Part shown: positions 33,610-44,186 of the stretch, piece after piece
Layout of the letters: each line of letters starts with the position of its first letter
How positions within the stretch are numbered: the first letter of the stretch is position 1
From: Shumkonia mesophila
GTDB lineage: Bacteria; Pseudomonadota; Alphaproteobacteria; Rhodospirillales; Shumkoniaceae
Assembly: GCF_026163695.1 (NCBI RefSeq)
Contig: NZ_JAOTID010000012.1
Location: 1-64,000, forward strand
Length of the DNA stretch: 64,000 nt
Direction of reading: 5' to 3'
Notes under the pieces: generated by a model
Database searches by the model: none
What the model was told of the DNA's origin: nothing
What the model saw: the letters and a program-made list of their open reading frames with translations, nothing else
Program-made: the position numbers and the translations under genes

Positions 33610-34688
33610 GCCTCGGCCACCAGCGTCTCGACCGACAGGATGGGCGGCAGATACTCGGCGACGCGGCTCCAGCTTTCGCCCTCGTCGGCGCTGGCGAACA
33701 GCATGCCGGTGTTGGTACCGAAGTAGACGCCGGCCGGCTCCAGCCGGTCGGTGGCCATGGCCTGGCGAAGCACGCCGAAATAGACGTTCTCCTGGGGCAG
33801 CCCCTTGCGCAGCGCCCGCCAGGTGGCGCCACCGTCGCGGGTCCGCCACACCGCAGCCTTGGCCTCCGGCACATAGCGCCCCGACGAATCACCGTTGAGC
33901 GGCAGCAGGTAGAGGGTTTCGGGGTCGTACGGATGGGCCGCCGCCGGAAACCCGAAGGAGGACGGCAGGCCCGCCTCGATGCTCTCCCAGCGCTCACCGC
34001 CGTCGTCGCTGCGATACATGCCGCAATGGTTCTGCTGGTACAGCCGTTCGGACTTTCCAGGCGCCATCACCAGACAGTGCACGCACTGGCCCATCTCGGG
34101 ATAGCGTTCCCCTTCCGGCAGGAAATCGGCCCGCGTCCCCTGGTTGCGCGGCTGCCAGGTGGCGCCGCCGTCGGCCGTGTAAAAAACGCCGGCCGCCGAA
34201 ATGCCGACCCAAATCTGGTGGTCGTCGGTCGGATGGCGAACCAGCGAATGCAGGATGAGGCCGCCGCCGCCCGGCTGCCAGTGGGGGCGGGACGGATGCT
34301 CGCGAAGTCCGGCGACGTGGGACCACGACTGGCCGCCGTCGTCGCTGCGAAAGAGGCCGGCCGGCTCGACGCCGGCATAAAGGCTGCCGTTGCGAGGCGC
34401 CAGACTCCACACCGACTTGATCGGCTGTTCGCCGGCCTCGTAGGCCAGCCCCTCGCTCGAATGCGTCCACGTCCTGCCGAGATCCGTCGATTTCCAGACC
34501 GCCGGGCCGAACCATTCGTTGCCGCCGCCGGCATAGATGGCACCGCTCGCCGCGTCGCCGACCATGTGGTTCAACGGCCACGTCTCGCAGTAGGGGCCGC
34601 GCTGCGCCCACGCCCGCCGGCCGGGCTCGCTTTCGAAAATGAAGGCGCCTTTTTTGGTGCCGACCAGGATGAAAACTTTCTGCGTCAT
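33606..34688 (-). CDS. BNR-repeat/propeller protein (exo-sialidase- or Ycf48-like)
   Basis: The 360-residue product consists of repeated SxDxGxTW-type Asp-box blades (STDLGRTW, SDDGGQSW, TADGGATW, SDDGGERW, TRDGGATW, SADEGESW), so it should be a beta-propeller. There is no signal peptide or obvious sialidase active-site set, so an enzymatic role is doubtful. It is translationally coupled to the MoaD-like gene and divergent from the MarR gene. GGAGG lies before the ATG. Confidence 0.82.
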   Translation of the reverse strand: MTQKVFILVGTKKGAFIFESEPGRRAWAQRGPYCETWPLNHMVGDAASGAIYAGGGNEWFGPAVWKSTDLGRTWTHSSEGLAYEAGEQPIKSVWSLAPRNGSLYAGVEPAGLFRSDDGGQSWSHVAGLREHPSRPHWQPGGGGLILHSLVRHPTDDHQIWVGISAAGVFYTADGGATWQPRNQGTRADFLPEGERYPEMGQCVHCLVMAPGKSERLYQQNHCGMYRSDDGGERWESIEAGLPSSFGFPAAAHPYDPETLYLLPLNGDSSGRYVPEAKAAVWRTRDGGATWRALRKGLPQENVYFGVLRQAMATDRLEPAGVYFGTNTGMLFASADEGESWSRVAEYLPPILSVETLVAEA

Positions 34689-34745
34689 TGCGGCCTCCAG
34701 CGCATTTCCCGATGAAAGGTATGGATTTATCTCGCTCGGGCGATT

Positions 34746-34766
34746 ATATTGATATCAACGCAATAT
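34746..34766. promoter_or_regulatory. palindromic operator candidate for MarR regulator
   Basis: A perfect 10-bp palindrome TTGATATCAA (34749-34758) lies within a wider ATATTG-N9-CAATAT dyad. It sits between the divergent propeller gene (start 34688) and marR (start 34776). Its size and place suit a MarR-dimer site controlling both genes. Confidence 0.5.
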
Positions 34767-34775
34767 GGTGCCGCC

Positions 34776-35222
34776 ATGCGCGATGACAATAGTCTGCCGT
34801 ACGAAATCACAATAAAAGTACGCGACACCTGTCTTTGCCTTCACGTGCAGCGGGCGGCCCGCGCGATGGCGCGCCATTTCGACGAGGCGCTGCGGCCGGT
34901 GGCGCTGACCAACGGCCAGTTCTCCCTGCTGATGTCGCTCAACCGCCCCAAGCCGCCGGCCATGGGCGAGGTCGCCGCCCTGCTGGCCATGGACCGCACG
35001 ACGCTGACCGCCAACCTCAAACCGCTGGAGCGGCGCGGTTTGCTGACGGTATCGGTCGACGAGTCCGACCGGCGCAGCCGCCGCCTGGCGCTGACGGCCG
35101 CCGGCCGGACATTGCTGGCCAAGGCGTTCCCCATTTGGAGGGCGTCACACGCGGCGGTCGAGCGCCGCCTCGCCGGCTCCGACCCCGACCGCCTGCGCGC
35201 CGACCTGCGCGCGCTGTCCTGA
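34776..35222 (+). CDS. MarR-family transcriptional regulator
   Basis: The 148-residue product is a winged-helix regulator. The DNA-binding part contains [30 protein letters not shown], written here in pieces: helix [20 protein letters not shown], wing [18 protein letters not shown] chose the ATG at 34776; an upstream TTG at 34749 would overlap the palindrome. It probably represses itself and the divergent propeller/MoaD pair. The ligand is unknown. Confidence 0.85.
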   Translation: MRDDNSLPYEITIKVRDTCLCLHVQRAARAMARHFDEALRPVALTNGQFSLLMSLNRPKPPAMGEVAALLAMDRTTLTANLKPLERRGLLTVSVDESDRRSRRLALTAAGRTLLAKAFPIWRASHAAVERRLAGSDPDRLRADLRALS

Positions 35223-35362
35223 ACGGACCGTCCCCTCCCCGACCATTGCCTTGCGGCGGCGGAGAAGGTACTAAGCGTCCCCATCATCCATTTCCGGCGC
35301 GCCGGGTCCGTTTCTCTGCCATGATGAAGGGCCGACACGCCGACCGTCAGGAGCTTTCCTTC

Positions 35363-36862
<1,500 letters not shown>

Positions 36863-36865
36863 CCC

Positions 36866-38215
36866 ATGGCCAATGTGCGGGTCACCTGTTCGGGGTGCGG
36901 TGCCGTCGTCGCCGCCGATGCGACGCTGGCCTTCCGCTGCCCCAATGCCGCCGACGATGACGGCATCGACCACGTGCTGGTCCGCCGCCTGGGCGGGCCC
37001 GAGGTCGCCTTCCCGGAACCGGCCGCCGCACTCGCCGACCAAAACCCGTTCATCCGCTACCGGCGGCTTCTGCTCGGCTATCACCTGGCGCGCCGCCACG
37101 GCCTGACCGACGCCGACTTCTGCGGCCTGGTCGAGGATCTGGATGCCGCCGTCGCCCGCGTCGACGGACGGGGCTTTCGCGTCACGCCCTTCGCGCCACA
37201 GCCGGCGCTTGCCGCCGCCATCGGCATGCCGGCCGGGGCCGAGGTGTGGGTCAAGGACGAGACCGCCAACGTCAGCGGCTCGCACAAGGCCCGCCACCTG
37301 ATGGGGGTGATGATCTACTTGAAGGTGCTGGAGCGGGCCGGCCTGCCGGTCGCCCAGGGCCTGCGCGCCCGGCGCCTCGCCATCGCCAGTTGCGGCAACG
37401 CGGCCCTGGCCGCCGCCGTGATCGCCAGCGCCGCCGAGTGGCCGCTCGACGTCTTCATCCCGCCCGACGCCGAGGCCCCGGTGGTGAAGCGGCTCCAGGA
37501 TCTCGGGGCCACCTGCCACGTCATGGAGCGCCAGGCGGGACAGCCGGGCGATCCCTGCTACCACGGCTTCCGCCGGGCGGTGGCGGAAGGCGGCCTGCCG
37601 TTCGGCGTGCAGGGCAACGAGGTCGGCCTCGCCATCGAGGGCGGCCACACGCTGGGCTGGGAAATGGCCGATGCGCTGCGCGCGGCCGGAACCGACCTCG
37701 ACCTGCTGGTCGTCCAGGTCGGCGGCGGCGCGCTGGGCTCGGCCTGCTACCAGGGCCTGCGCGAGGCCCGCGATTTCGGCGCGCTCAAGCGCCTGCCCGC
37801 CATCTTCACCGTGCAGACCATGGGTGCCTATCCGCTGAAGCAGGCCTTCACCCGCTTCGCCGGCGAGGCCGACCCCGAGGACTTGGCCGGTTCGCTGCGC
37901 CATGCCGCACGAAACCGCGCCGAGTTCATGAAGCCGTGGCCGGCCACGCCGCATAGCGTGGCGCACGGCATCCTCGATGACGAGACCTACGACTGGCTGG
38001 CCTTGGTCGAGGCCATGGCGGTGACCGACGGCGACGCCCGCATCGTCGGCGAGCCCCGGCTGATCGAGGCCCATCGCCTGGGGACCGAGGCCGCCGGCAT
38101 CGCCGTCTCGCACACCGGCTCGGCCGGCCTGGCCGGCCTCATCGACCTGGCGGCGGCGGGGTTGCCCGAGGGGGCGCGGGCGGCCGTTCTGTTCACCGGC
38201 GCCGAGCGGACCTGA
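36866..38215 (+). CDS. PLP-dependent lyase, threonine-synthase-like
   Basis: The 449-residue product begins with a partial zinc-ribbon-like segment (VTCSGCG, then RCPNA) and continues as a fold-type-II PLP domain. The Schiff-base Lys lies in SGSHKARHLMG near residue 137, the substrate loop is ASCGNAALAAA, and the phosphate cup is VGGGALG. SHKARH differs from the SFKDRG of threonine synthase proper, so the substrate probably differs. It starts 3 bases after the previous PLP gene, which implies the two act together. Confidence 0.75.
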   Translation: MANVRVTCSGCGAVVAADATLAFRCPNAADDDGIDHVLVRRLGGPEVAFPEPAAALADQNPFIRYRRLLLGYHLARRHGLTDADFCGLVEDLDAAVARVDGRGFRVTPFAPQPALAAAIGMPAGAEVWVKDETANVSGSHKARHLMGVMIYLKVLERAGLPVAQGLRARRLAIASCGNAALAAAVIASAAEWPLDVFIPPDAEAPVVKRLQDLGATCHVMERQAGQPGDPCYHGFRRAVAEGGLPFGVQGNEVGLAIEGGHTLGWEMADALRAAGTDLDLLVVQVGGGALGSACYQGLREARDFGALKRLPAIFTVQTMGAYPLKQAFTRFAGEADPEDLAGSLRHAARNRAEFMKPWPATPHSVAHGILDDETYDWLALVEAMAVTDGDARIVGEPRLIEAHRLGTEAAGIAVSHTGSAGLAGLIDLAAAGLPEGARAAVLFTGAERT

Positions 38216-38223
38216 CGTCCTTT

Positions 38224-38256
38224 AACAATTTTGTTGTAGCCTTCAACAAAATTGTT
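38224..38256. promoter_or_regulatory. perfect 13-bp inverted repeat upstream of the YheO-like regulator
   Basis: AACAATTTTGTTG (38224-38236) and its exact complement CAACAAAATTGTT (38244-38256) flank a 7-base spacer. It is followed at once by an extended -10-like TGCTATACC (38258-38265). The AT-rich arms are more like a DNA operator than an RNA terminator, since no T-run follows. It probably binds the regulator encoded 33 bases downstream. Confidence 0.6.
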
Positions 38257-38288
38257 TGCTATACCGTGTCCGTGTTGGGAGACGCCGC

Positions 38289-38945
38289 ATGGACACCCAT
38301 CTTCTCGACCATCTGAAACGTACCGCCGACGCCATCGTCGCCGTTTTCGGCTCGCACGCCGAGGTGGTCGTGCACGACTTCTCGCACCCCGACCACGCCG
38401 TCGTTCACGTCGCCGGCAACCTGACCGGGCGCGAGGTCGGGGCGCCGGTCAGCCATTTCCCGTTTCGTATCGTCAAGGAGCAGGGCGACGACGCCGAGGA
38501 CGTGCTGGGCTACAAGAACGTCACCAGCAAGGGCCGGGTGCTCAAGTGCTCGACCGTCTTCGTGCGCGACGACGAGGGCCATGTCGTCGGCTGCCTTTCG
38601 ATCAACTTCGACGTCAGCGAGTACATGCGGCTCAACGCCGTGCTGGCCGAGCACGTCGAGTTTTCGCCGGTGGCCGAAACCACCCGCAAGGAATTCCACA
38701 CCACCACCTTTCCCGAGACCGTGGAATCGATCATCGACGGCATCGTCGGCGCCTTCGGCAAGGCCCCTTCGGACTTGAGCAAGGAGGACCGCCTGAAGAT
38801 CGTGGCCGACCTCGGGAAGGCCGGGGTGTTCATGTACAAGGGCACGGTGCAGTACGTGGCCGACGCGCTGGGCACCTCGCGTTACACCATCTACGGCTAT
38901 CTGCGGGAAACCAAGGCCGAGCCGGCCGACAGTACCGCCGAATGA
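38289..38945 (+). CDS. YheO/DauR-like PAS-domain transcriptional regulator
   Basis: The 218-residue product has an N-terminal YheO-type PAS domain (GSHAEVVVHDFSHPDHAVVH, YKNVTSKGRVLK). A C-terminal helix-turn-helix follows (GVFMYKGTVQYVADALGTSR, then YTIYGYLRE). DauR of Pseudomonas, the best-known relative, controls D-amino-acid catabolism. The gene stop overlaps an ATG that could begin ygeX, and the dyad at 38224 lies in its promoter, so it most likely controls this catabolic operon. A different start further upstream would run into the dyad. Confidence 0.85.
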   Translation: MDTHLLDHLKRTADAIVAVFGSHAEVVVHDFSHPDHAVVHVAGNLTGREVGAPVSHFPFRIVKEQGDDAEDVLGYKNVTSKGRVLKCSTVFVRDDEGHVVGCLSINFDVSEYMRLNAVLAEHVEFSPVAETTRKEFHTTTFPETVESIIDGIVGAFGKAPSDLSKEDRLKIVADLGKAGVFMYKGTVQYVADALGTSRYTIYGYLRETKAEPADSTAE

Positions 38946-38959
38946 AGGGACGCCGGATC

Positions 38960-40180
38960 ATGCCGGAAATCAGTGGTTTCGAATTCGAATACGTGATGAA
39001 CCCGGGCGTCGGCGGCGACACGCCGGAGGCCTTCTCGGCCGCCAAGGCCCGCCAGGTGCATCGCTTTCATCGCGACATCCCCGGCTATACCGAGACGCCG
39101 TTGGCCGGCCTCATCAGCCTGGCCTCGGCCTGGGGCGTCGGCGGCGTCTTCGTCAAGGACGAGTCGCGGCGCTTCGGGCTCAACGCCTTCAAGGCGCTGG
39201 GCGGCAGCTACGCGGTGGCCCGCCTGCTGTGCGAGAAGCTGGGCTGGGACATCGCCAAGACCGGCTTCAACCGCCTGCGCGACCCCGAGGTCCTGGCCAA
39301 GCTCGGCCGCGTCACGCTGACCACGGCGACCGACGGCAACCACGGCCGCGGCATCGCCTGGGCGGCGGCCACGCTGGGCCAGCAGGCCGTCATCTTCATG
39401 CCGAGGAACCCGGCGCCGGCCCGCGTCGAGGCCATCCGCGCCCATGGCGCCCGCGTGGAGGTCACCGATCTCAACTACGACGACGCCGTGCGCCTGGCCT
39501 GCCAGACCGCCGAGCGCGAGGGCTGGGAAGTGGTGCAGGACACCGCCTGGGAAGGCTACACCAAGGTCCCCACCTGGATCATGCAGGGCTATCTCACCAT
39601 GGTCCACGAGGCGGTCGAGCGGCTCGACGCCTATGGCATCCGCCCCACCCACGTCTTTCTTCAGGCCGGAGTCGGGGCCATGGCCGGCGCGGTGGCCGGC
39701 TATCTGGCGGACCGCTTCGGCGAGCGGGCGCCGACCATCGTGGTGGTCGAGCCGACCAACGCCGCCTGCCTTTACGAATCGATGGCGGCCGGCGACGGCA
39801 AGCCGCACACGGTGACCGGCGAGCTCAAGACCATCATGGCCGGGCTGGCCTGCGGCGAGCCCAATCCCATCGGCTGGGACGTGCTCAAGGCCACCGCCCA
39901 ATGCTTCGTGCGCTGCGGCGACTTCGTGGCCGCCGACGGCATCCGCATCCTGGCCAACCCGATCGTCGGCGACCCCGCCGTCGAGGCCGGCGAATCCGGC
40001 TCGGTCGGGGTCGGCCTTCTGCACCTGCTGGCCAACCTGCCCGCCTTCGCCGATCTCAAGGGCGAACTCGGCCTGACCTCGCGCTCGGTGGTGCTGTGCT
40101 TCAACACCGAAGGGGCGACCGACCCGATCAACTACCGCGACATCGCCTGGTTCGGCAAGTATCCCTCGAAAATCATCTGA
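38960..40180 (+). CDS. ygeX: 2,3-diaminopropionate ammonia-lyase (YgeX/DpaL)
   Basis: The enzyme cleaves 2,3-diaminopropionate to pyruvate and two ammonia. The 406-residue product is the normal length for YgeX. It shows the PLP-lysine motif [15 protein letters not shown] near residue 76, [15 protein letters not shown], the metal/substrate segment [20 protein letters not shown], and the phosphate-cup [11 protein letters not shown]. The start at 38960 has AAGGGA 9 bases upstream; an ATG at 38942 overlapping the regulator stop would add six residues. It is followed 28 bases later by YgeY, as in the E. coli yge cluster. Confidence 0.93.
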   Translation: MPEISGFEFEYVMNPGVGGDTPEAFSAAKARQVHRFHRDIPGYTETPLAGLISLASAWGVGGVFVKDESRRFGLNAFKALGGSYAVARLLCEKLGWDIAKTGFNRLRDPEVLAKLGRVTLTTATDGNHGRGIAWAAATLGQQAVIFMPRNPAPARVEAIRAHGARVEVTDLNYDDAVRLACQTAEREGWEVVQDTAWEGYTKVPTWIMQGYLTMVHEAVERLDAYGIRPTHVFLQAGVGAMAGAVAGYLADRFGERAPTIVVVEPTNAACLYESMAAGDGKPHTVTGELKTIMAGLACGEPNPIGWDVLKATAQCFVRCGDFVAADGIRILANPIVGDPAVEAGESGSVGVGLLHLLANLPAFADLKGELGLTSRSVVLCFNTEGATDPINYRDIAWFGKYPSKII

Positions 40181-40208
40181 TCCCCCTGTCCCAAGGAGTA
40201 ACCCGCCC

Positions 40209-41426
40209 ATGGCCGACACCATCCCGTTCGACAAGATCCGCGACCTCGCCTCCCGCTACAAGCCGGAGATGACCCGTTTCCTGCGCGACATGATCCGCAT
40301 CCCCAGCGAGTCCTGCCAGGAGAAGGACGTCATCCTGCGCATCAAGCAGGAGATGGAGAAAGTCGGCTTCGACAAGGTCGAGATCGACCCCATGGGCAAC
40401 ATCCTGGGCTTCATCGGGCGCGGCAAGCGCCTCATCGCGCTCGACGGCCACATCGACACGGTGGGCATCGGCAACCGCGCCAACTGGACCTTCGACCCCT
40501 ACGAGGGCTACGAGGACGACGAAACCATCGGCGGCCGCGGCGCCTCGGACCAGGAAGGCGGCATGGCCTCGATGGTCTACGCCGCCAGGATCATCAAGGA
40601 CCTCGACCTCGCCGACGACTACACCCTGGTGGTCACCGGCACCGTGCAGGAAGAGGACTGCGACGGCCTGTGCTGGCAGTACCTGGTCAAGGAGCGCGGC
40701 CTGCGCCCCGAGTTCGTGGTCTCGACCGAGCCCACCGACGGCGGCATCTACCGCGGCCAGCGCGGCCGCATGGAGATCCGCGTCGACGTCAAGGGCGTCA
40801 GCGCCCACGGCTCGGCGCCCGAGCGCGGCGACAACGCCATCTTCGCCATGGGCAAGATCCTGGCCGACCTCGAGGCGCTCCACCCCCGCCTCAAGCACGA
40901 CCCCTTCCTCGGCAAGGGCTCGCTCACGGTCTCCGAGATCTTCTTCTCCTCGCCTTCCCGCTGCGCGGTGGCCGACGGCTGCTCGATCTCCATCGACCGG
41001 CGCCTGACCGTCGGCGAGGACAAGGAGCTGGCGCTGTCCCAGATCCGCGAACTGCCGGCCGTCAAGGCGGCCAAGGCCAAGGTCAGCATGTACACCTATG
41101 AGCGGGCCTCCTATACCGGACTGGTCTATCCCACCGACTGCTACTTCCCGACCTGGGTGGCGCCCGAGGACCACGCCGCCTGCCAGGCGGCCGCCGACGC
41201 CTACCGCGAACTGTTCAAGGCCGAGCCCCGCATCGACAAGTGGACGTTTTCCACCAACGGCGTCTCGATCATGGGCATGTACGGCATCCCGGTCATCGGC
41301 TTCGGCCCCGGCAAGGAGAAGGAGGCCCATGCCCCCAACGAAAAGACCTGGAAAGAAGACCTGGTCCGCTGCGCCGCCCTTTACGCGGCGCTGCCGCTGA
41401 CCTACCTCAAACGCAAGCCGGCCTGA
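40209..41426 (+). CDS. ygeY: YgeY-family M20 metallohydrolase
   Basis: The 405-residue product is a two-zinc M20 peptidase-family hydrolase. The metal ligands are visible in LDGHIDTVG (His and Asp), [20 protein letters not shown] and VSTEPTDG. A dimerisation domain follows ([16 protein letters not shown]), then a C-terminal His (EAHAPNE). YgeY travels with YgeX, YgeW and carbamate kinase in enteric and gut bacteria, in clusters recently tied to anaerobic purine breakdown. The exact substrate is unsettled; a ureido or amino-acyl compound is expected. AAGGAG precedes the ATG. Confidence 0.9.
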   Translation: MADTIPFDKIRDLASRYKPEMTRFLRDMIRIPSESCQEKDVILRIKQEMEKVGFDKVEIDPMGNILGFIGRGKRLIALDGHIDTVGIGNRANWTFDPYEGYEDDETIGGRGASDQEGGMASMVYAARIIKDLDLADDYTLVVTGTVQEEDCDGLCWQYLVKERGLRPEFVVSTEPTDGGIYRGQRGRMEIRVDVKGVSAHGSAPERGDNAIFAMGKILADLEALHPRLKHDPFLGKGSLTVSEIFFSSPSRCAVADGCSISIDRRLTVGEDKELALSQIRELPAVKAAKAKVSMYTYERASYTGLVYPTDCYFPTWVAPEDHAACQAAADAYRELFKAEPRIDKWTFSTNGVSIMGMYGIPVIGFGPGKEKEAHAPNEKTWKEDLVRCAALYAALPLTYLKRKPA

Positions 41427-41451
41427 CGGCGGTCCGGCAACAGGTGACACC

Positions 41452-42489
41452 ATGAGACGCGGCGGCCCGGCCCCCACCTCACCCTCCCGCTCCGCGGGTC
41501 CCTCCCTCTCCGCCCCGGGGGGCGGAGAGGGCCGGGGAGAGGTGGGGCGCATCGCGGTGGTGGCGGTGGGCGGCAACTCGCTGCTCAAGTCCAAGGAACT
41601 GAAGACCGTCGAGGACCAGTACGCCGCCATCTGCGAGACCATGGCCAGCGTCGTGAAGCTGGCCGAGGCCGGCTGGCGGCTGGTCATCACGCACGGCAAC
41701 GGCCCGCAGGTCGGCTTCATCCTGCGGCGCTCCGAGATCGCCCGGCAGGCCGCCGGCATGCACCACGTGCCGCTGGTGAGCTGCGTCGCCGACACCCAAG
41801 GCGCGCTCGGCTACCAGATCCAGCAGGCGCTGGGCAACGAACTGGCTCGGCGCGGCCGGCCGCGCAACGTCGCCACCCTGGTGACCCAGGTGGTCATCGA
41901 CCCCGACGATCCCGGCCTCGCCCACCCCGACAAGCCGATCGGCGATTTCTACACCGCCGAACAGCTGCCCGAACTGACCGCCCAGCACCCCGAATGGGTG
42001 CTCCGCGAAGACGCCGGGCGCGGCTGGCGGCGCGTCGTCCCCTCCCCCCGCCCGGTTTCCTTCCCCGAGCTCGACGCCGTGCGCCGGCTGCTGGAAGGCG
42101 ACTATCACGTCATCGCCGCCGGCGGCGGCGGCATTCCGGTGATCGAGCGGAACGGCGCCTTCGAGGGCGTCGACGCGGTGATCGACAAGGACCACGCCTC
42201 GGCCCTGCTGGCCAGCCAGTTGGGCGCCGACCTGCTGGTCATCTCGACCGCCGTGCCGCAGGTCATGCTGGGCTTCGGCACCCCCGAAGCGCGCCCCCTT
42301 TCCGCCGCGACCGCCGCCGAGATGGCCGGCTACGCCCGGGACGGCCACTTCGCGCCGGGCAGCATGCTGCCCAAGATCGAGGCGGCGCTGGCCTACCTGG
42401 CGGCCGGCGGCAAACGCGTCGTCATCACCGACCCCGCCCACGTCGCCGCCGCCGTCGACGGCGCCACCGGCACCGCCATCGTGCCGTGA
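41452..42489 (+). CDS. arcC: carbamate kinase with a repeat inserted in its N-terminus
   Basis: Carbamate kinase makes ATP from carbamoyl phosphate and ADP. After residue 33 the sequence is a full family member: IAVVAVGGNSLL, THGNGPQVG, VTQVVIDPDDP, AGGGGIPVIE, DKDHASALLA and a C-terminal GATGTAIVP. The first 33 residues are foreign. Residues 4-33 are encoded by the family-A hairpin repeat (41472-41547) and its flanks, in frame. Without them the protein would start near MRRIAVVAVGGN, as usual. AGGTG lies before the ATG at 41452. A GTG at 41557 could give a short normal N-terminus instead. It lies between ygeY and the carbamoyltransferase. Confidence 0.9.
   Translation: MRRGGPAPTSPSRSAGPSLSAPGGGEGRGEVGRIAVVAVGGNSLLKSKELKTVEDQYAAICETMASVVKLAEAGWRLVITHGNGPQVGFILRRSEIARQAAGMHHVPLVSCVADTQGALGYQIQQALGNELARRGRPRNVATLVTQVVIDPDDPGLAHPDKPIGDFYTAEQLPELTAQHPEWVLREDAGRGWRRVVPSPRPVSFPELDAVRRLLEGDYHVIAAGGGGIPVIERNGAFEGVDAVIDKDHASALLASQLGADLLVISTAVPQVMLGFGTPEARPLSAATAAEMAGYARDGHFAPGSMLPKIEAALAYLAAGGKRVVITDPAHVAAAVDGATGTAIVP
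41472..41547 (-). repeat. dispersed hairpin repeat, family A, inside the carbamate kinase gene
   Basis: This sequence, read on the minus strand, matches 7648-7732 over nearly its whole length (CCCCACCTCTCCCCGGCC, GCGGAGAGGGAGGGACCC, GAGGTGGGG). It is shorter only in the second hairpin. It keeps the reading frame open and adds about 25 codons of Ser, Pro and Gly. Confidence 0.8.
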
Positions 42490-42525
42490 GGGATGGCCGT
42501 CATGCGACAGTCCCCGGCATCGCCC

Positions 42526-42620
42526 CCCCTCCCCACCCCTCCCCCGCAAAGGGGGGAGGGAGCCGAAGGCGGCCACTCTTTCCCCCTCCCCCTCGATGGG
42601 GGAGGGCTGGGGAGGGGGTG
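42526..42620. repeat. hairpin-rich repeat, family B
   Basis: The stretch contains paired CCCCTCCCC/GGGGAGGGG-type stems with the central word CCCCCTCGATGGGGGAGGG. Similar sequence recurs at 44062-44172, 47696-47940 and 49290-49446, always between genes. It lies between carbamate kinase and the carbamoyltransferase genes and could lower read-through. Confidence 0.65.
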
Positions 42621-42695
42621 CCCCCCGCGCGGCAGCCTTCTTTATGGATTGCATGTCCCTTTGAACCCGTAAACGCACCACTGGAGCCAAGAAAG

Positions 42696-43892
42696 ATGGA
42701 CAAGGTCAGAATCGAAGAATTGGTCAAGGAACTGGGCCGGCTCGACGCCCGGGGCCTCTATCACGAGGACTTCCTGCTCACCTGGGAGAAGACCGACGAC
42801 GAGATCGCCGCCGTCTTCACCGTGGCCGAGGCCCTGCGCGGCCTGCGCGAGCAGGGCATCTCGCCCCGCGTGTTCGACAGCGGCCTCGGCATCTCGATCT
42901 TCCGCGACAACTCGACGCGCACCCGCTTCAGCTTCGCCTCGGCCTGCAACCTTCTGGGCCTGGAGGTCCAGGACTTGGACGAGGGCAAGTCGCAGGTCGC
43001 GCACGGCGAGACGGTGCGCGAAACCGCCAACATGGTCTCCTTCATGGCCGACGTCATCGGCATCCGCGACGACATGTACATCGGCAAGGGCAACGCCTAC
43101 ATGCGCGAAGTCAGCCGCGCCGTGCTGGAGGGCCACCGCGACGGCGTGCTGGAGCAGCGCCCGACGTTGGTCAACCTGCAATGCGACATCGACCATCCGA
43201 CCCAGGCGATGGCCGACATGCTGCACCTCATCAACCACTTCGGCGGCATCGAGAACCTGCAGGGCCGCAAGATCGCCATGAGCTGGGCCTATTCGCCCTC
43301 CTACGGCAAGCCGCTTTCGGTGCCCCAGGGCGTCATCGGCCTGATGACCCGCTTCGGGATGGAGGTCGTGCTGGCCCATCCCAAGGGCTATGAGGTGATG
43401 CCTGAGGTCGAGGCGGTGGCCGAGCGCAACGCCAGGGCCTCCGGCGGCAGCTTCATGCGCACCCATTCGATGGACGAGGCCTTCGAGGGCGCCGACATCG
43501 TGTACCCCAAGAGCTGGGCCTCGTTCTCGGCCATGGAAAAGCGCACCGACCTCTACGCCAAAAGCGACTTCGACGGCATCAAGGCGCTCGAGAAGGAGCT
43601 GCTGGCCGAGAACGCCAAGCACAAGGATTGGGAGTGCACGGAAAAGCGCATGGCCACCACGCACAACGGCTCGGCCCTTTACATGCACTGCCTGCCGGCC
43701 GACATCACCGGCGTTTCCTGCAAGCAGGGCGAGGTGGGCGACACCGTGTTCGACCGCTACCGCGTGCCGCTCTACAAGGAGGCCAGCTACAAGCCCTATG
43801 TGATCGCGGCGATGATCTTCCTGGCCCGCCTGCGCCACCCGGCCGACAAGCTGCGCGAGATCCTCAACCGCGCCCAGCCCCGCCAGGGCTGA
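42696..43892 (+). CDS. ygeW: YgeW-type knotted carbamoyltransferase
   Basis: The 398-residue product is an aspartate/ornithine carbamoyltransferase homologue. The carbamoyl-phosphate motif is FRDNSTRTRFSF near residue 70, HPTQAMADMLHL carries HPxQ, and the second-domain motif is HCLPADI. It is longer than ornithine carbamoyltransferase and matches the YgeW branch (knotted fold, substrate unproven). With carbamate kinase upstream it probably works in the catabolic direction, phosphorolysing a carbamoylated amino compound to give carbamoyl phosphate and then ATP. GGAG lies 10 bases before the ATG. Confidence 0.92.
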   Translation: MDKVRIEELVKELGRLDARGLYHEDFLLTWEKTDDEIAAVFTVAEALRGLREQGISPRVFDSGLGISIFRDNSTRTRFSFASACNLLGLEVQDLDEGKSQVAHGETVRETANMVSFMADVIGIRDDMYIGKGNAYMREVSRAVLEGHRDGVLEQRPTLVNLQCDIDHPTQAMADMLHLINHFGGIENLQGRKIAMSWAYSPSYGKPLSVPQGVIGLMTRFGMEVVLAHPKGYEVMPEVEAVAERNARASGGSFMRTHSMDEAFEGADIVYPKSWASFSAMEKRTDLYAKSDFDGIKALEKELLAENAKHKDWECTEKRMATTHNGSALYMHCLPADITGVSCKQGEVGDTVFDRYRVPLYKEASYKPYVIAAMIFLARLRHPADKLREILNRAQPRQG

Positions 43893-44061
43893 GGCCGCCA
43901 CTTACCGACCGGCGGCCGGCGGCCGGGGCTCAAGCGCCCCCCGCTGGACCGCCCCAGGCGGCGGCACCCTCCCCCCGAGACCGCCGCCTTCCTCGACCGC
44001 GCCCCCCCCGGCGCGGTCTTTTCTTTGGGGGGAAAGAGGCGAGGGCAGACACCGGCCCCCT

Positions 44062-44172
44062 TGTTCCCCTCCCCCCTCCGCGGGGGAGGGTAGGGAGGGG
44101 GGGCCCAAGCGGCCGACCGCCTTTTTCTCCCTCCCTCCCCCTCGATGGGGGAGGGCCGGGGAGGGGGCGACC
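44062..44172. repeat. hairpin-rich repeat, family B
   Basis: Two back-to-back stems, CCCTCCGCGGGGGAGGG near 44075-44093 and CCCTCCCCCTCGATGGGGGA near 44133-44155, are each flanked by further G/C runs. It lies 170 bases past the carbamoyltransferase stop and may terminate that operon. Confidence 0.6.
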
Positions 44173-44186
44173 CCGCCGCCCCAGAA

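Noticed and set aside
42696-43892. Ornithine, aspartate or oxamate (AllFGH) carbamoyltransferase
   Set aside because: Length and neighbours (ygeX, ygeY, carbamate kinase) fit YgeW better; no argF partner genes, pyrI or allFG genes are next to it.
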